A stretch of DNA of 22,567 bases from JAAZPG01 sp012797375 (GTDB lineage Bacteria > Acidobacteriota > Aminicenantia > Aminicenantales > UBA4085): positions 1-22,567 of the forward strand of contig CALMMC010000002.1 in assembly GCA_937868205.1 (NCBI GenBank), written 5' to 3'. The translations under genes and the position numbers were made by a program. Below the pieces are notes generated by a model. The model was not told where the DNA came from. It did no database searches and saw only the letters and a program-made list of their open reading frames with translations. Below, piece after piece: positions 16,605-22,567 of the stretch. Each line of letters starts with the position of its first letter. Position 1 is the first letter of the stretch.

Positions 16605-17050
16605 CGTCCGGCCAACTCCGGCGTGATCAGCAGGACGGCTTCCAGCGGCTGGTCCGTCCGGCCTTCCCGGGTCAGGGTGAAGCTCACTTTTTTCAGGTTC
16701 GCGGAGACGGCCTCGACCGTCCAGGCGACGATGACGCCCGGCCCGTCCGTCTCCGGCCGGAGGACGATCTCGCCCCCGCCGGGGGCAAGATCGGGGGAGT
16801 CGAACGGCTTGGCCTTGAATTCGTCGAGCTCGGAGGAAAGGAGCCCCGTGAGGTTGACCTTCCGTCCGGCTTTCCGGTCGACCTCGATGGAGGTCAGGAG
16901 AAGCTCGGCGGTTCCGGCGAGGAGAAAGGAAATGAGCCCGGCGGCGAACAAGACTTCGATCAGGCTGAATCCTTTTTCCTCCGTTCGGACGGCCGGAATC
17001 TCGAGGCGGCGGAGGCCGTCGGCGTCGGCGAGAAAGATGGGTTTGTTCAT
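16601..17050 (-). CDS. PilV/GspI-like minor pseudopilin
   Basis: The first gene of the pilin operon, 149 aa from ATG 17050. The prepilin peptidase site is EEKG|FSLIEVLFAAGLISFLLAGT with Phe28 after the cut and Glu32 at +5. The leader is therefore 27 residues, long for this class and containing a hydrophilic stretch (LADADGLRRLEIPAVRTEEK). A TTG at 17095 would lengthen it by another 15 residues. Neither start has a clear Shine-Dalgarno site. Short length and beta-rich C-terminal part fit PilV/GspI. Four adjacent genes with pilin-type or PilX-type N-termini and two ATGA overlaps show a single minor-pilin module; major pilin and assembly ATPase genes are not in this window. Confidence 0.8.
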   Translation of the reverse strand: MNKPIFLADADGLRRLEIPAVRTEEKGFSLIEVLFAAGLISFLLAGTAELLLTSIEVDRKAGRKVNLTGLLSSELDEFKAKPFDSPDLAPGGGEIVLRPETDGPGVIVAWTVEAVSANLKKVSFTLTREGRTDQPLEAVLLITPELAGR

Positions 17051-17429
17051 GGCGACGGCGGAGAATGCGGGCGGCGTGCCAACCGGCCGGAACAATCGAT
17101 CCAGGCGGGGGAAGAGGAGCGCGGGCCGGCCGCCGTCAACCGTGATTTCCGGTTTGCCGTGGAAGGATCCGCCGGGCCGTCAACGCGGTTTGACGACCGC
17201 GGCCCGGAGGCTCCCCTTTCCCCCGTGCCGGCGGGAAAAAACAGATGTCGGAGTTGATCGGATCAGGCAAATCGGCCGTCTATGCAAGAACCGTGCAAAA
17301 ACAATTTCCGCGCTGTTCGCTCGAACGAAAAAATGCAAAAAACAACGCTTCTCCGTTAACGAAAAAATGTCTGTAACTATTTAGATTTTCGTCAATTAAA
17401 AAAAGTGCGGGGAAAAATATTTTTTTTGC
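17051..17429. other. Divergent intergenic region between pilin operon and rRNA operon
   Basis: No gene is visible on either strand. It holds a strong stem-loop at 17172-17207 (CCGGGC/GCCCGG outside, CGCGGT/ACCGCG inside), a 12-bp direct repeat at 17324-17369, and an A/T-rich tract (17411-17429) beside the rRNA promoter. I could not find a convincing promoter for the leftward pilin operon. Composition changes from GC-rich at 17051-17270 to AT-rich at 17290-17430. Confidence 0.6.
17324..17369. repeat. 12-bp direct repeat upstream of the rRNA promoter
   Basis: AACGAAAAAATG occurs at 17324-17335 and again at 17358-17369, 34 bp apart (a little over three helical turns). The second copy follows a GTTAAC palindrome. 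The position upstream of the rRNA core promoter suggests paired binding sites or A-tract bends for an activator; this is inference. Confidence 0.4.
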
Positions 17430-17458
17430 TTGACAAACTCTTCGGAAAGCCCTATATT
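17411..17458 (+). promoter_or_regulatory. rRNA operon promoter with UP element
   Basis: -35 TTGACA (17430-17435), a 17-bp spacer and -10 TATATT (17453-17458), directly preceded by an A/T tract (17411-17429) in the place of an UP element. The expected start is near 17465, giving a leader of about 180 nt ahead of the 16S. Confidence 0.75.
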
Positions 17459-17573
17459 ATCCGAGCCTTTGACCTGGCTTTCCTATCTGACAGCCGAAAG
17501 GCTGAAACAAGTAGCGGAATGTTTCGGGCCGGGGCTTTTCTCTCTCGGGCAGAGAGAAACGGATCTTTGAATT

Positions 17574-19214
<1,641 letters not shown>

Positions 19215-19262
19215 TTTATTTTATTTCCGCCGGGGTCGGCGTGGGCCGAATGACGCTGCGCT

Positions 19263-19339
19263 GGGCCTATAGCTCAGTTGGTAAGAGCGCACGCCTGATA
19301 AGCGTGAGGTCGGTGGTTCAAATCCACTTAGGCCCACCA
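19263..19339 (+). tRNA. tRNA-Ile (GAT), CCA encoded
   Basis: A full cloverleaf: acceptor GGGCCTA/TAGGCCC, anticodon GAT in CTGATAA, T-arm GGTTCAAATCC, and a 3' CCA present in the DNA. It sits in the 16S-23S spacer, the usual place. Confidence 0.96.
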
Positions 19340-19381
19340 ATCCCTCCGCGGAAAACGGAACCGAGCGGGAACGTTTCGGCC

Positions 19382-19454
19382 GGGGCTGTAGCTCAATGGG
19401 AAGAGCGCCGGTTTTGCACGCCGGAGGTCGCCGGTTCGAGCCCGGTCAGCTCCA
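19382..19454 (+). tRNA. tRNA-Ala (TGC), CCA not encoded
   Basis: Acceptor GGGGCTG/CAGCTCC with one G-U pair, anticodon TGC in TTTGCAC, T-arm GGTTCGAGCC. After the discriminator A the DNA reads TTG, so CCA must be added after transcription, unlike the neighbouring tRNA-Ile. Confidence 0.95.
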
Positions 19455-19571
19455 TTGAAAAAAATTTTTTTTATAAGGGCCATCGCCCCCGGGTCGGGGG
19501 TCTTGGATAGATGTGCGAACGGTTCTTTGACAATCGAACAAGCGGCATTTTTTGTCTTGACTAAACTTTAT
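19455..19571 (+). promoter_or_regulatory. tRNA-Ala to 23S spacer with boxA-like element
   Basis: It holds an A7T8 tract (19458-19472), a GC hairpin CCCCC/GGGGG (19486-19500), a boxA-like GGTTCTTTGACAAT (19521-19534), and CTTGAC/GTCAAG arms (19556-19578) at the 23S 5' boundary. Confidence 0.5.
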
Positions 19572-22399
<2,828 letters not shown>

Positions 22400-22473
22400 C
22401 TGTCTCTTATACAAATCTCCGAGCCCACGAGACTCCTGAGCATCTCGTATGCCGTCTTCTGCTTGAAAAAAAA
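22400..22473. other. Illumina Nextera adapter, i7 index, P7 and poly-A (artefact)
   Basis: The Nextera mosaic end (22400-22418, one mismatch at 22414) is followed by CCGAGCCCACGAGAC, an 8-base index TCCTGAGC (22434-22441; I recall this as N704), the 24-base P7 sequence (22442-22465) and eight A. This is read-through into library adapter and is not genomic DNA. Confidence 0.98.
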
Positions 22474-22567
22474 CACCAGCCTCTACTCAGTCATCCACCT
22501 GCTTTCGACCTCGACGCAACGTCACCCATCCCAAACCTCATCTCTCTCACCATGATAATGGACAGCC
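22474..22567. other. Post-adapter junk sequence (artefact)
   Basis: Sequence after the end of the P7 adapter and its A run cannot derive from the insert. It is less GC-rich, C/T-biased and carries no recognisable gene. Confidence 0.85.

Noticed and set aside
15612..17384. 590-codon plus-strand open frame over the pilin operon
   Set aside because: It is antisense to three pilin genes with clear prepilin signatures, and its translation has no domain-like pattern.
17430..17460. TATTAT (17455-17460) as the rRNA -10
   Set aside because: It would need a 19-bp spacer; TATATT at 17453 gives the optimal 17 bp.

Overview
This is a GC-rich bacterial contig end, about 62-65% GC in coding regions by eye. 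It probably comes from a diderm (Gram-negative-type) anaerobe or a member of an uncultured lineage. The evidence for an outer membrane is a C-terminal-Phe beta-barrel protein with a signal peptide. The mix of genes (a propeller-type hybrid histidine kinase, tandem secreted S9 peptidases including a glutamyl-endopeptidase type, a minor-pilin operon, and rRNA sequence of no common lab phylum) reminds me of Acidobacteriota relatives such as Candidatus Aminicenantes. That placement is an impression; a 16S search would settle it.

Layout. Positions 3-6215 (+): a 5'-truncated hybrid sensor kinase (two-component-regulator propeller, Y_Y_Y, TM, PAS, HisKA, HATPase, REC, REC), then a YgiQ-family radical SAM protein, then a TPR-less CHAT-domain protein. 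Positions 6425-8333 (+): a short QueG-like double [4Fe-4S] protein behind a near-consensus promoter that would give an almost leaderless mRNA, then a BamA/D15-type beta-barrel protein with its own promoter. Positions 8334-8575: a convergent intergenic region packed with overlapping inverted repeats. Positions 8576-17050 (-): a minor-pseudopilin operon, read in the order PilV-like, PilW-like, large PilX-like, GspH/FimT-like, with ATGA overlaps, followed by two secreted S9 serine peptidases (S9D type, then S9C/DPP type).

Positions 17051-22399 (+): an rRNA operon with UP element, sigma70 promoter, leader with boxA-like site, a 16S processing stem, 16S, tRNA-Ile(GAT), tRNA-Ala(TGC) and a 23S gene truncated near its 3' end. 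The 23S carries G at the position equivalent to E. coli A2059 (macrolide-binding site) and a GAAA instead of GAGA sarcin-ricin tetraloop.

Positions 22400-22567 are not biological. They are an Illumina Nextera transposase end, an 8-nt i7 index, P7 sequence and a poly-A run, followed by what looks like post-adapter junk. The contig therefore ends on untrimmed adapter, and the right boundary of the 23S is artificial.

I see no CRISPR array, insertion sequence, phage or obvious defence island. The most interesting biology is regulatory and structural: the leaderless promoter, nested dyads, the 23S variants, and the oversized PilX-like protein whose best start lies inside the upstream gene.
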